From Chamaecyparis obtusa (Eukaryota > Streptophyta > Pinopsida > Cupressales > Cupressaceae), in the NCBI GenBank assembly GCA_027943335.1, contig BSBK01000871.1:322501-386500 (forward strand): a DNA stretch of 64,000 nt. Direction: 5' to 3'. Shown one piece after another: positions 22,056 through 35,741 of this stretch (its first letter is position 1; every line of letters begins with the position of its first letter). A program made the position numbers and the translations under genes. The notes beneath the pieces are model-generated. The model ran no database searches and was not told the origin of the DNA. It saw only the letters and a program-made list of their open reading frames with translations.

Positions 22056-25000
22056 TTACAAAGAAGGATTAACCTCAAAGTAGGGCTTCAAGTGGAATCC
22101 ATTTACTGAGATTGGCAAGGCATCTCCTTCAAGAGTTGATAGTTGAAAAGAATTAGGCCCCTTGCACTCTATTATAACAAATGGTCCACCCCAAAATGAG
22201 TCAAATTTTGTATGTCTGCCAGGCCTTGATCTGAACTCATCCCATTTGAGGACCACATCCCCAACTTTGAAATCTTTGATCTTGGCCCTTTTATCAAAGC
22301 TCCTCTTTGTCTGAATCTGGTGGAATTCCATATCCTACATTGATTTGTCTCTGAGTTCTTCCAACTCCATGAGCTGAGCATGTCTGATCTGCAAGGGATC
22401 CTCCTCTTCAAATAGGACATACTGAGTAGCCAAGTCCATAGCTGGCAATTCAGTTGAAATGGACAACTTGGCCTCTTTGCCATATACTAGCATATAAGGA
22501 GAATTACCAATTATTTTCTTTGGGGTAATTCTGTCTAACCACACTATAGACCTGAGCTTAGTATGCCAATCTCTCTGATTTTCTTGAAGAGTCTTCTTGA
22601 TTATCCTAATCAAGTTCTTATTGCTGGATTATGCCAAGCCATTGCCTTGGGGGTAGTAATTGGAACTGGTATTTAGATAGATGCCATTTTTTATTTCCCA
22701 CTCTAAGACTTTAAGGCCTGTGAATGCTAATGCATTATCTAATATGATGGAATCAGGAGTGCCAAACCTATGAACTATATCATCATAAAAACTTAGGATA
22801 GCACTCTCATTGGCTTCTTTTAATGTGATTGCTTCTGTCCACCTAGTGAAATAATTTGTTGCAGTGATTATCCATTTATGGCCTACACTAGATGGAGGAT
22901 TGATCATTCCAATGAAATCTATGCCCCACTTTATGAAGGGTTTCTCTGTTCTAACTGGCTGTAGAGGCAAGGCTACAAGCCTTTCTTTTCCTACAAACAT
23001 GGCACACTTGATGCATTTTCTCACATAATCATGACTATCCTTAAAGATAGATGGCCAATAGTATCCAGCCCTCATGATTTTAAAAGTAGTAGTCCTAGGA
23101 GAAAAGTGACCACCAGCAGGTCCATCATGAAACTCAAATAGGATGTCTGCTACCTTTTCTAAATCTATGCATCTCAAAAGGACACCATTGTGATCCTTTC
23201 TAAAAAGAACTTCATCTATCAACACAAAAGGAACATATTGCAATCTATAATACCTCCTTTTTGTTAAATCCAAACCTGCAGGACATTGTCTTGTCTTCAA
23301 ATAATTGATCATATTAGGCAACCAGCTCGTTGCCTTGGCTTGTTCTTCTATAGAATGCACCACCAGAGATGCATCTATTTGCTCTGATTTCTTTGAACTT
23401 TCATCCCCTACCAAATGTTCACAAAGACCTCTTCCTCTAACTAGCTTGGTAGTTTGAATATCAATGTCATATTCCATCACCTTGGTGATCCAACCAGCTC
23501 TTTTCTCATTAAGGTCCTTGGAAAGAAAAAAATCTTTGACACTTGGATGAGTAACCTTCAAGTGTACCTTGCTATGGGTCAATAGATATCTGAACTTTTT
23601 AAGACTCTTCACCATAGCAAGTACACATTTTTCTACAAAAGAGTATCTCTGTTCATACTCTTCTAAACCTTTGCTAAAGAAAGCAATAGGTTGCTCCAAT
23701 CCATCCAAATTTTCTTGAGTCAGCATTGTAGATATAGCATCATGACCTCCATAAGTATAAAGGATAAAATCCTTACTGAAATTTGGGTTTAGGAGAGCAG
23801 GGGCTTCTGTTAAGGCCTCTTTGATAGCTTGGAAATTGACTCTCCCTTCTTTGGTCCAGCTAAAAGCTGAATTCTTTTTGAACATGGCTGTCAAAGGCTT
23901 GAGTAAATCTGCAATGTTAGGCAAGAACCTCCTAACAAAGTTAATCTTTCCTATGAAGGATTGGAGACTTTTCTTGTGATGTGGTAGGGGTAGCTCTAGG
24001 ATAGCCACAATTCTCTCAGGATCTACTATGATCCCTTCTTTGGATACTACATACCCTAACAATTTTCCTTCATGGACTGCAAACACACATTTCTTGGGAT
24101 TAAGGGATATCTCGAATTCTCTACACCTTTCAAAGATTTTCCTCAAATGTTTGATGTGTTCTGCTGCATGCTTTGAATAGATAGTTATGTCATCTAAGTA
24201 GACTAGTACAAACTTGTACATGAGGCTTTTAAAGGCCATATCCATTGCCTTTTGAAATGTAGTACCTTCATTTGACAAACCAAAGGGCATCTTTTGATAA
24301 GTCATGGTTCCCCACTTGGTTGTAAATGTAGTCTTATATTGATCCTTTTCATTCACCAGGATCTGATTGTATCCTGAATAGCCATCCAATAATGAAAATC
24401 TTTCAGATCCAGAGACACATTGTAAGATTTGTTCCATAGAGAGCAATGGATGGCGGTCTTTTAGAGAAGCCCTATTAAGATCCCTGAAATCAACACATAA
24501 CCTCAACTCCCTATTCTTCTTCCTGACATGAACAAGGTTGGAAACCCAACTAGTATGCTTGATGGGGTAGATGATACCACTTTCTATTAGTTTGAGTACT
24601 TCCTTATGCATGAGTGGCTCAAGCTTGGGATTAACAAGCCTTTGCTTTCACCTCACTGGTTTGGCATTTGGTTCTAATTCAATAGTGTGTTGAGCAAGGG
24701 CTGGGTTAAAACCTTTAAGGTCTTCATATTGCCATGCAAAAACATCACTGAATTCCTTGAATAACTGTGTGTAAGCTTGCTTTTCCAATTTAGTGTTCAC
24801 TCTCCCAAATTGTAAGCTCTTACCTGGTTCCAACTCTAATTCAACACAATGTTCTTGTTGAACTACCAGGCTAGCTTTATTTTTATTGAATTCATCATCC
24901 TTGTTGAAGATAGCTTCCAAGGTGACAAGACCTCTAGGAATCTTATTGGACTTGAGTTGTATCGCTTGATCACCATAGTTTTGTGATAGCCTATCTTGAT

Positions 25001-26471
25001 TGTGTTCTGAAAAGACATCTTCTTCAAACAAGAATTGTAGAATTTTCTCATCATTGTCAAACACTTGCCAATTGACATCATTATCAGGAATAGATGGTCT
25101 GACAATCACCTTGATATGTTGTTGATCCATTCCTTTTGAAATTCTATTTGGAATATCATACTGAGATCCAACAGTAGCTAACCTATCTGCATTTTGATTT
25201 AGTTTCCTAGGGATAGCAACAATATTGAAAGCACAAAAATCTTCAATTGCATCCCAAACTCTATGTTTGTATGCTCTCAAGGTGTCATTTTTGGTTGCAC
25301 TTATCCCTCTCACTTGGCTGAAAACCAACTCACTGTCACCATAAACTTTTAAGGCCTTAAGCCCTCTTTTTCTAGCCCATTCTAGTCCATTGACTAGACT
25401 TTCATACTCTGTAGTATTGCTAGTGCAGAAGAAACTAAATCTAAAGGTAGTATAATACCTTTCTCCTTTTGGGGACACTAACATAGCACCACCACTAGAA
25501 CCATCCCTACTTCTAGCTCCATCAAAAAATAGTTTCCAAACCTGATTATTCTGATCTTCTGAATCAATGTCTTCTTTGAGATGGCTTGGTTCTATTGCTC
25601 CACTTTCTTGTATTAAATAACTTCTCAAACCAAAATCCTAGATTAGATTTTCTTGGGCCTCTAAAGCTCTTTCATCTAGAATAATATCAAGGATACTTTC
25701 TATCTTTGTGCTTGCTTCACTAATGGTTTGGAAGTCACTGTCATCAAATATAGGGCAGTTTACATTGATGTCATTGGACACAGATGGCTCTATATGGTGT
25801 GCTACTAATGGTTCTGATTTAATGGTGACCTTGGTCCCATACCTTGTATGAAATAACATGTGAGACTAGTTAGAAGATAGATCCCCTCCTATCTTGGCTA
25901 TAAACTCCCTTGAAAGACATATAGAAAATAATGCAGGGAGATCTATGATATATATATCAAGGAGGATTGAAAAATTAGGACTAGCATGAAGGATTAGACT
26001 GGTATCCTTAGCCACACCTAGAGTATTGACTGAGGATCCATCAAGTTGAGTAACCTTCTTTTGGAAGGGTTCATACTTTAGTCCTAATTGGTCAGCTACC
26101 TTCTTAGGCATTACAGTGCTAGTAGCTCCACTATCTACCATACAATTATGCACTAAATATTTTCCAATGATTAAAGATACATAAAAGGGAGGTGGCTTTG
26201 AATTCCTACCTTGTGTGGCATTTCCTTTGGAGTTGCTACTTGGAGCCTTCTTTTCTTGATCAATGTTAACCCACACTAGCTTTGCAGCTTCTTTTATAGG
26301 TTGAGGAGTTGTTACTTTTGTCATGGCCTTCTTCAAAATTTCAGGTTGTCTTGGAAGAGCCAAAGAGTCCCACATGGACATGGTGACATTCACCTTCTTC
26401 ATGTTGTCTACAATGTTATAAGGTGTCACAGTGTGTACTCTTTGTTGTGTCTTCACTATGATGGGCTCCAC
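22056..26471 (-). pseudogene. Gypsy guest pro-pol (PR, aRNH, RT, RNH, INT)
   Basis: One uninterrupted frame runs from 26471 to 22056 with five stops (near 25866, 25638, 24648, 22629 and 22335) and no frameshift. Protease: MVDSGATSTVMPKK at about 26140. Archaeal-type RNase H at about 25540-25160: FFDGARSRDGSSGG, NTTEYESLVNG, VYGDSELV and NADRLA supply the D-E-D-D set. RT from 24611: FSLLDGYSGYNQI and active site YLDD. The RT-linked RNase H has LYTYGGHDA in place of LYTDAS and lacks the later Asp, so it is inactive. Integrase: GIDFIG, IILDNA and PQGNGLA, followed by TAA where the catalytic Glu is expected (22629-22631), then KVGDVVLKWDEF and a C-terminal SH3-like end. The enzymes copy the element's RNA and integrate the cDNA. 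Confidence 0.88.
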
Positions 26472-28165
26472 TTCCTTTAGAATTTGGCTTTATTTTCTTG
26501 TAACGATAGGAGCCTCCTTAGGTGTGATGGGAGTGGCTTGTTGTAGTGGCTCTATAGATGTGGTGGCTTTGGCATTGGAATCTGCTCTTTCCATGTCTTG
26601 AGCTCTTCTCTTTGCTCTTGTATAAGCAACAAAAGCAACCTCATCATTGACTCCATTGAAGTCTAGTTGCTACCAATTGAAAAGAGTAGTCTCATTCTCT
26701 TGTGGTTCTTGTTGAGGCACTGATCCACTAGATGAAGCCTCTGATTGAGCTTGTGAGGCATTTTGAACCATTAGAGCTTGGTTCATCCACCCATTTGAAC
26801 ATGTAGCCTGATTGTGAGGCTAACTACAAGGAAAGCACCATTCATTCTCCATAGCCATATTGTTTTGACTAGGAACCATATCCCTCACTGGATTTGCAGA
26901 ATTTGGAGGTGCAGGGTTATATGGTTGGAATGGTCTTTGATTAAAACTTTTCCTTTGTCCTTGATAGCCTCCTTGGTATGGTGGCCTATTTTGTTGATAA
27001 GGCTATCCTTGATTTTGATATTGCTGATTAGGACCTTGGCCTTGTGGCTAGAATGGTGGTTTGATTCCTTGACCTTGCTTCTTTAGATTTGTGACCTCTT
27101 TAGTCAAGGTCTACAAAAAAAATTTCATTTCTTTCTTACTACTTTCTTGACTATTCTTTATTTCTTGCAACTCTTGAGAGAAACTAGTTGTTAGCTCCTG
27201 ACCACTAGTATTGGCTTGAGGTGCTAGTATGGTGGGAATAGGGGTGAATGGGGGTACTTGGGTAGGTGCAATGGGTTGAAGGCTAGGAAAGATGGTCATT
27301 AGAGGCCTTCTAGCAATCATGTCTGCTTGGATTAAATAGTTCTCAGCCCTGACAGCTATGTCAAAAGCTTGGGGTAAGGAAGTACCACCCATAGACTAGA
27401 TCATGATAGAAATTTGACCATTCAAGATTTGTAAGTAGTAAAGGAAAGCATGGTCAGCTGATGGTCTCACAAAGGCTAGAATTCTATTCCATGTCTTGAG
27501 GTATCTACTATTGTAATCTGTCATTTTCTCTTGAGGGTCTCTCTTAATAGTTGTTAACTACTCAACTAGAGACAAGTTATTTGATTTATCTTCAAAATGC
27601 TTACTTAATGCATCCCCTAACTCATCCCATGAAGTAATAGAACCAACAGTTAGAGTTCTAAACCATTAAAGACTTTACCTTTTAAAGAGGTTGCTAATAA
27701 TTTTGTGGCCACATCTTCTTGAGTTATGTTGTGTATGCTGCAGATGGTGGTCACATCTCTTATGTGTTGAAAAGTAGTTGTCTTCCCTTCACCTGTGAAA
27801 TCAGGTATACTCTTTAGTGCCACCAAGGGCACATCATGATTTTGAGCAAAATTTAATGGGCTACCCTGATTGAAAGGTGCAAAGGCAAATGGTCTAGCCA
27901 TTGCAAGAGTTGGAATCTGAAGATTAACAACTATGTGAGCTATATTTGCTGCTAGATTTGAATCTTCCTCTAGATCTCTGGTTAGAGATCTACCTCTTCT
28001 TCTGGAATGAAAGGGGAAAGGTCTCCTTTCTGAAGTATCAGGAGGTGTTTATTGAAATCTCCTTGTAGGGGATGTTCTTTGAGTTGACCTACCTTTGTGA
28101 CTTCTTCTTGAGGGAAACTCTAAAAATTTAGTGGGCTTTGAGCTCCTAGTCTCAATCTTTGTCAT
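26472..28165 (-). pseudogene. Gypsy guest gag
   Basis: The start is taken at ATG 28165 (minus). Its frame holds to 27650 with one TAA and includes a basic, serine/arginine-rich N-terminus (SHKGRSTQRTSPTRR) and a capsid segment (FTGEGKTTTFQHIRD). A frameshift between about 27650 and 27400 moves gag to the frame shared with pol (27392-27111, then on to 26472). A modified knuckle CFPCSQPHNQATC lies at about 26830. The nucleocapsid part is Q/P/N-rich. Gag forms the particle that packages the RNA. Confidence 0.75.
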
Positions 28166-28307
28166 AAACCTTGAACAAGGTTAGCCCCGATCCTTGAAAT
28201 CAGTGGAGTCACCAGATACACTTGATAGAATGACCTTTAAAGGTCTATATTATGCAATCTATATATCAGAGATGACATAATCTTTCAAACAATGAACTTC
28301 TTGTGTA

Positions 28308-28325
28308 GTCCCACCGGGCGTGCCA
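28308..28325 (-). other. Gypsy guest primer-binding site
   Basis: On the minus strand TGGCACGCCCGGTGGGAC follows the 5' LTR end after five bases (ATTTT). The TGG start and position are those of a tRNA primer site. I did not assign the tRNA. Confidence 0.75.
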
Positions 28326-28330
28326 AAAAT

Positions 28331-31315
28331 TGTTATACACTAAGTTTGCACCCTTGTTTCAAGCTCTCGTAGTTTTGATAACTTAGTATAACATGGGAAT
28401 CATCTCCAGGTTGTGGGACCTATGCTAATTGAGATGAGAACTCCAGGTTCTAGGCTGGTTCCTCTTGGATAATCACCTTAATTTGCTTCTTGACATGAAA
28501 ATTAAATCTTTTGAGGGAAAGGGATAGAAGGAATGCTTGGGAAGGGAAATGACCGAAAGCAAACTACCTACTAGGTGATACACCAAAATTAGGGTTTGGA
28601 TCTTAGTATAGAGGAATAGAATCAATAAAAGGCTTAGGTCTAGTAGGTCATAAATTACTAAATAGGCTTGCATAAGTGTTTCATAGGAGGGCCTAAACAT
28701 AAGACACAACTTATGACCTGCAAGCAGACATTCACTTCTGCAACTCGGTGTAGGATTGAGACAAGACTGTTAGGGGGCTGAAGTATACTGACAAAAACAT
28801 CTAAATTACATCAAACATAATAACACACACAATTATAGAAAGTAAGAGGGATCAGGAACCCTAAGATATCACTGAAAACATCATATAATTTAATCCAATA
28901 AGAGATAATTTAGACAAGGAAGCATAGGGACATGAAGGATTGTCAGAAAATACCTCTGCAATATCTGAATCATCAATGAAAGATTTACAACTGTATAAGC
29001 CAGAGGGTAGAAATGATACCACAAATGACCCTTAAGAAAAGTGAAATTCTTCTACAATTGTCCAACTCTGAGCACTAAGGCTCCAAAAAAGAACTATATA
29101 CCTCTCACTGCATGCGGACAGGAGTCAAAACTAACCTAACTAGGGTTATAAGATTTTACATATAATAATCAAACCCTAAAGGTACACTGATTACTATCAT
29201 CAAAATCTCTGAGAACATCAGTGATCAAATCATATCTTTCCTTGCGTGTTGATCCTTCTAAACTGAAATCACCTGCAGACACAACAACCTTGACTCAACT
29301 ACCCACCTGCAACTCCACTAAGCCATGAAGGCTCACAATCTGATCATATTTCCCTGGGTAATAGTACCGTTCAAAAGGTGGTGCCAACTCTTTCTAGCAT
29401 CTCCTGGTGTGAAAACATGGCACAATACCCTGCAACACCAACACAACAACCTCGACTCAACTACCCACCTGCAACTCCACTAAGCCATGAAGGCTCACAA
29501 TCTTATCATATTTCCCTGGGTAACAGTACCGTTCAAAAGGTGGTGCCAACTCTTTCTAGCATTTCTTGGTGTGAAAATGTGGTGCAGTACCCTGCAATGC
29601 CGGCCAACAGTCATCTCCATTGCCCTCTCAACCATAACCATCCTGAGAATTAAATTCCTGAGCTACCCGATGTCATTCATGGCCGAAAGAATGCAAAACC
29701 CTAGCAAAACCTTCGCAAGAAATTTGAATTTAAATATTAACAGCTAGCCTAGTAATTTTTAAAATGTAGCCATCGATGCGAAATCTTCCCGACAGATGAA
29801 CGGTCATGATGCGCATGAAAAAATGTTGAAAACCCATCTCTGGCAAGTCAAACACCACCTGGAAGTCAGCAACCAATGAAAATCAAGCACATCATCACAC
29901 TTGGCAGACTTGGACCCATGACCTATGGAAGGAGCATCAGATAGTTGTCACTATACCATGATGCTAAAAGTCAAGCATCTTGGATCCCCGGTATAACGAC
30001 AGCTGCCATATCAAACCGGATGTTAAGCTCTTTAGAAATGGCCGACCCCATGGGCACACTAACAACCACCATGTAGCATACCAACCAGCCAATCAAAAGA
30101 TGCCAAATGAGACATGTTGTAGACCTTTCTGACAACAGGACCCATGGTAGACTAAGATCACATCAGACGGTTGTCACAAGATCGCAAGCCTCTGACAGAT
30201 CCCTTGCGATCAAGTGACAACCCTAGATCTTCAGTCTACTAACATATCTGCAGATACTCTGACACGGTCCCACTATCTTATCCAAGTTGTTGTCTGACTG
30301 ACCAATGAAGAATGAGCACATCAGAGACCAAGGACCCACCTGACAAAGCCCAGAGATAAAGTAAGATCAATGGTGGGTGCATGATCTCATGTGTCAGAAA
30401 AGCTCCTTCAGATCATGCGCCAGCTGTTAGATCATCGTCGATTGACAACCCACCAGGCCCGCACTGACATGGCACCACATCACCAATCCTGACCAATCAG
30501 GATTCTTACACCTCAGTAATATTTGACAACGGACCCACCTGACAAAACCCTAGCAACAAGCAAGATCAACGATTGTCGCATGATCGCAAGGAATATTCTG
30601 GGCCCTTGCGATCATGTGACCGCCATTGGATTGAAAGGAAAAGCAGCCCACTGGGCCCCTGCCAACCTATCTCCCCATCACTACCTTCAACCAATAGGAA
30701 GCCTCCATGTAGGACAACATGGCAGTGGACCCACTTGACTTTGAAGCACTATAGGGAAAGGAAATCTACGGTTGTCTAAAGATCTCATGATCTGACAATG
30801 GCCTATGCAAAGATACGCCAACCGTTGATCCTCCAGTTTGGGACCCCGCATAAAAAGACCACTAGAAAATTTAGCAATTATGTGACTAAGGAAAGGCTAG
30901 CTATTTCACTGGGTCACAGGATTTTAAAACTTAACCGCCAAACATTTGGCGACTAAGAGAACTAATGTAGTCACTGAATCACTGAATAAAAGGGGTAACC
31001 ACCGGGGAAATAAGAGAACTAGCGACTAGGCCAATAGGATAAAAGCGCACATGGGTATTGGGATTTTTTAAGTGGCTAATAAAGTAACTCAAGAATAGAA
31101 TGAAGGCTAGGGTCACTTGGGGTTTTTAGACACAACGGCTAGTTTTATGAATTTTTAAGGGTTTTTTGCACCTAGCCAGAGACCTAGAAACCATTGCAGA
31201 GTCCAGAGGAAAAAGAGTAGAGCCATGAAATTTTTTGGAGCCTCTCACAGGACTAAGGAGATGAAGGGTTGACACAAAACCAAGCCAAATTTACTGAAGG
31301 AAAATTAGGGCAACA
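28331..31315 (-). repeat. Gypsy guest 5' LTR (2985 bp)
   Basis: Partner of 18876-21837, carrying the same 162-bp tandem pair (29278-29601), hairpin (about 30568-30627) and ACGGTTG-type motifs. It is followed by the target duplication CTCAC. Confidence 0.92.
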
Positions 31316-32237
31316 CTCACATCGAGACATAAGGAAAGTTAAGATGGCTATAAGTATGCACTTGCAAAAAACAATCAAGGATAATACATTGTAGATCCTA
31401 GTGTCAAGTGGAACAAGCATAAATGGTAATGATAGTTAGGACCAACAAAATATACCCACAAGTAGAAAAAGAAATAAAACATGTCCTCATGCCTCCAGTC
31501 TTCTAGCTTGGCATCATCGAAAACTATTAGGGAGAGAACACTCATCAAATAAATCATCATAGATAGCACACAAAGAAATAAATTCAAACAAGTCTTAGTG
31601 AGTTGAGTGATTAAGTGCGTGTGTGTAGGTCATAGAGTCAAACTTTGAGTATTGCATCTGCCAATAGAAAAATATCATATCATGCTAGACTGTGAGTAAG
31701 ATATCTGATAAGTGTTGAGAAACACTTGACGCTAGGGTAGTGTTGAAAAACATAGTTGGGGTGGTGTTGAAAAACACTATTTGTAAGATGTCCTAAAGAC
31801 CAATGTATCCTAGAGACCAAAGCTAACACAGTTATGCCCCCTAGACAAAGACAAAGACAAAGACATAGACCAATTCCAAACCAAGGCAACAAGGACAAGG
31901 TATGATGGAGAAAATTTAAGTGTCGAGGATGCATGCTAAGAAACAAGGGTGCAAAGGCCTCAAGTAGCACCTATTTCCAAGTTTTCACCACTTGGAGATT
32001 TTTTGATTTTTTCAATGTTTTGTATTTTTGCTACCAAGGTGCCTGTTTCTAGGTTTTCACCAATGCACTTTTTCTATTTTTTTGAATTTTTTGATTTTTT
32101 TTATTTTTTGATTTTTTTGTATTTTTTAAGGATTTTATATGCTTTTTAGGATTTTTTCAGCATCATATATGGATTTTTTTGGAATTTTTTTAGGATCAAT
32201 AAATATGTACGAAAGATGCCCCCAGATAGAACATGCA
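31316..32237. other. Spacer of outer element (right half), T-rich block
   Basis: Non-coding continuation of the spacer at 18164-18875. 32060-32200 is a low-complexity T-rich block (repeated GATTTTTT and ATTTTTT) on the plus strand, so A-rich on the element's sense strand just after the polyprotein stop (32238-32240). No gene seen. Confidence 0.6.
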
Positions 32238-33400
32238 TCATAGAGAGAACTTCTTTAGGTGCAAGACATTGATAGAATCCAGGAGTTGCTCTCCCTCTTC
32301 AGTAGATAACAAGTAAGCACCTATTCCAAAAGCAACAATAATGATGTATGGTCCAAGCCAATTAGGTTCAAATTTTCCCTTTTTCTCTCTATGTTGTTGG
32401 TTCTTAGGGTTTTCTCATAAGACAAGATCTCCCACTTGAAATTCTCTAGGGTGAACCTTTTTGTTCAATGCTTTGGACATACACTTTTGGTAGACCCTCA
32501 TGTGATCAAATGATGCTTTATGCTTCTCATCTAGAAGTGCTAATTCTTGGAGTCTCATGGCATGGTAGTCTTCAGCCGTAACTAGACCTTTTAGGGAAAC
32601 TCTAAGTGAAGGAATCTCCACCTCTAAAGGTAACACTACTTTAGCACCATAAGTGAGGGAAAAAGGAGTAGCCCCAGTTGCAGTACGAATACTCATTCTA
32701 TAGGCCCATAAAGTTAGATTTATCTGTAGATGCCAATCTCTACCATTCTTGTGAACTATTTTATGGAGAATTTTGAGAATGGTTTTATTTGAAGCCTCTA
32801 CTTGTCCACTTCCTTGTAGGAAGTAAATGGAGGACCAATGTTGGTTTATCTTGAACTTCTTGTAGAGTTGTTTAAGGTCCTTATTTTTGAACTGAACTCC
32901 ATTGTCAGTGATTATTTTAGAAGGCACTCCATACCAATAGATGATATGGTTTAAAATAAACAAAGAAACTATCTTGCCCGAGGCAACAGAAAGTGGAACA
33001 GCTTATACCCATTTGGTAAAGTAGTCAGTAGTAGTGATGATAAATTTGTGTCCACCTGATGAGTTGGGATGAATCTACCCAACAAGGTCAAAGGCCCAGC
33101 GCTAAAATGGCCAATGAGAAATAGAAGGAATAAGCTCCCTACCTGGAGCATGTATCAGGTTACCATGTTTCTAACACTTTTCGCATGATTTAGCAAAAGC
33201 TACCGCATCTATTTGCATGGTAGGCCAATAGTACCTAGCCCTTAGAAACCTTTGGGCCATGCTAAGACCATTAGAATGTCCTCCACAAATGCCCTCATGA
33301 ATTTTAGCTAATGCTTGATCAGACTCATCCTTTTCCAAGCACCTAAGAAGTGTCCCATCTAAACCCCTCATATACAGATCACCAGAGATAAGGGTGTGGC
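32238..33400 (-). pseudogene. Outer element integrase
   Basis: Same frame as the upstream pol. The zinc-binding HHCC part is visible (KIHEGICGGH... and CEKC at about 33175). The catalytic triad is present: Asp in RWAFDLVG, Asp in IITDNGVQF, Glu in GSGQVEASNK. The C-terminal domain has FQVGDLVL and WLGPYIIV and ends at TGA 32238-32240. Stops replace expected residues at several points (for example 33171 and about 33116). It would insert the cDNA into chromosomes. No chromodomain follows, as in Tat-type elements. Confidence 0.85.
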
Positions 33401-35741
33401 GAGAGGCATTTAGGGTTAAGTTTCTTCATTTAGAATGGTTGAAGGTTTTGGGAATAATGCCATCATGGAGATATGAGTAAATGACACCATAGTGGGATGA
33501 CTCATGGCCTACAAGGGTACAAACAACTTGGCTTTCTTGGGAGTTATAGATAGGATAGTGTAGCTCTTCCACTAGGAATTTGAATTTGGACTCATGTTAT
33601 TCTAGCTGAAGAAGTGAAGCCAATGTAGCCATAGCATCAACTACTTTATTCTCTACTCTAGGGATTTGTTGAAATGTAACAAAGGTGAAATATCATCTCA
33701 ATGAATCAACCATTTTCTTGTAGGTTACCAGTTTTTCATCCTTTGTTTGGTATTCTTCATTAACTTGATTGATTATTAATTGCAAATCCCCATAGATATG
33801 TAGCTCTATGATTCTCCATTCTATTGCCATTTTTAGTCCATTTGACAAAGCCTCATATTCAGCAATGTTATTTGTACATGGGAATAATAGTTTGTAGGAC
33901 TTAGGGATTGTGTACCCATGAGGAGAAACAAATAACACTCCAACTCCTGAACCATTTTGCATAAAAGAGCCATCAGAGAACATCTTCCATGTTCTTGCAT
34001 CCATGTACATTATGTGCTCATCTGGAAATTCAACTTGAATAGGCATGTTGTCTTGAATTGAGAAATCAGCCAATTGATCTACAATGGCTTGTCCTTTTAT
34101 AACTTTACGCTCAACATACTCTATGTGAAATTCTGATAAGATCATCATCCACTTAGCAAGTCTACATGTGAGAGTAGCCTTACCAAGCAAATATTTGAGA
34201 GGGTCGATCTTTACAATGAGGTGTATTGTATGCGCAAGCATGTAATGTCACAACTTTTGGGAAGCAAACACCACTACAAGGAAATATTTTTCAATACTAG
34301 TGTAATTAACCTTATATGACATGAGAGTATGACTGATGTAATATATAGCTCTTTCTTTTCCAATATCATCAAGTTGAGCTAATAATTCTCCCAGGGAAGA
34401 TTATGTTGCTGAAACATACAATATGAGTGGTTTTCCTGGGATAGGAGGCATTAAGATTGGAGGATTGGCCAAGTATTGTTTGATTTGGTCCATGCTCTTC
34501 TGACAATCCTCATTCTAGACACATTTAACCTCTTTGTGCAATGTCTTATTGAAGGGTTGAGCTCTATCGGCCAGTTGTGAAACAAACCTCCTTATAGATT
34601 GAAGATGTCCCTAGAGACTCCTCATTTGGCTAATGTTTTTGGGAGGCAACATATCCAAGATTGCTTGAACTTTCTCTAGGTCCACCTCTATTCCTTTGGC
34701 TAAAATGATAACTCCTAGAAGTTTTCAAGAGGTAACACCAAATGCACACTTTTTTGGATTTAATCTTAGTTGAAACTACTCCATGTGATCTAGAATGACT
34801 TCCAAATCACCTAAGTGTGTATTCCTTTTTTTAGATTTTTCCAAGCTATCATCCACATAATCTTCCATATTATTATGCATCATGTCATGAAAGATAGTTG
34901 TCATAGCTCTTTGATAAGTAGCTCCTGCATTTTTAAATCCAAATGGCATAACATTCCAGTAATAGGTACCCCATGCGCAAGTGAATGCAGTCTTTTCCTG
35001 GTCTTCAGGAGCTATCTTGATTTGATTATACCCAAAAAAAACATCCATCAATGAATAGACCTCATAACCCACAATCATGTCCACTATCATGTCTATGTTT
35101 GGGAGTGGAAAATCATCCTTTGGGCATGCTTTATTAAGATCCCTAAAATCTATGCAGATGCAAATGGACTTGTCATGTTTTGAAACTGGTACAATATTGG
35201 ATACCCATTCAGCATAATCAATGGCTCTTATAAATCTTGCACTGAGGAGTTTTTCTACTTCTGCTTTGATGAGAAGAGCTATGTGAGGATGCATTTTCCT
35301 CAATTTTTGTTTCACTAGTTTTATACTGGGAGCTATGGACAAGTGATGCATAATGAGATTAGTGTCCAACCCTGGCATGTCTGAGTAAGTCCAAGAAAAA
35401 TTAATCTTCTTTCTCTATAGGAACTTGATATATGCTTCTTTTTCCTGTGTTGATAGAGACTGAGCCAAATGCACTATCTGTGGAGCCTCTTCTGTACCCA
35501 AATTAACTAGCTGTGTAGGCTCAACAAGCACTAAAGATCTATCTTGAAAGTAACTTGGGAGATGATCAAGTACCTCATCCTTAGGTGCCTCATAGAGGTT
35601 TTCACCCTTGGATACATCCTTTATTTTTACCTTTTTAGGTTCTGACACCACCACACAGTGGTTTTCACCATCAGAACTCTTATTCTTTTTTTCTTTTCTT
35701 TTCATTTTGCTACTAAGGTACTTGATACCTAGTTGTATCAT
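33401..35741 (-). pseudogene. Outer element RT, degenerate RNase H and archaeal-type RNase H
   Basis: RT core at about 35330-34700: VPVSKHDKSICICIDFRDLN, SLMDVFFGYNQI, MPFGFKNAGATYQRAM and YVDD. The RT-linked RNase H (about 34500-34100) lacks catalytic Asp residues (LYVSAT). A second RNase H of archaeal type follows at about 33998-33630: FSDGSFMQNGSGVG, NNIAEYEAL, IYGDLQLIINQ and VVDAMA keep D-E-D-D. This order (RT, RNH, aRNH, INT) is the one described for the Tat lineage. Stops interrupt the frame near 35415, 34776, 34220 and 33693, with no frameshift relative to gag. Confidence 0.88.

Larger units (their letters stand above)
18876..31315 (-). mobile_element. Tat-type Ty3/Gypsy guest with archaeal RNase H before RT
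   Basis: 12.4-kb element in minus orientation. LTRs lie at 18876-21837 (2962 bp) and 28331-31315 (2985 bp), both TGTTATACACTAAG...GGGCAACA on the plus strand. Target duplications CTCGC (18871-18875) and CTCAC (31316-31320) differ at one base. A primer site lies inside the right LTR. Order on the minus strand: gag, protease, archaeal-type RNase H, RT, degenerate RT-linked RNase H, integrase. No PMD gene is present. The guest sits in the spacer between the outer element's pol and its PMD gene. Confidence 0.92.

Noticed and set aside
26814..27086. Plus-strand frame inside the minus-strand gag
   Set aside because: Complement of the Q/P/N-rich nucleocapsid sequence; leucine/isoleucine-rich shadow.
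32060..32200. T-rich block as a poly-A tail of a processed pseudogene (minus strand)
   Set aside because: It contains interspersed GA and G words, no target duplication, and follows directly on the polyprotein stop. Low-complexity 3' spacer is the simpler reading.
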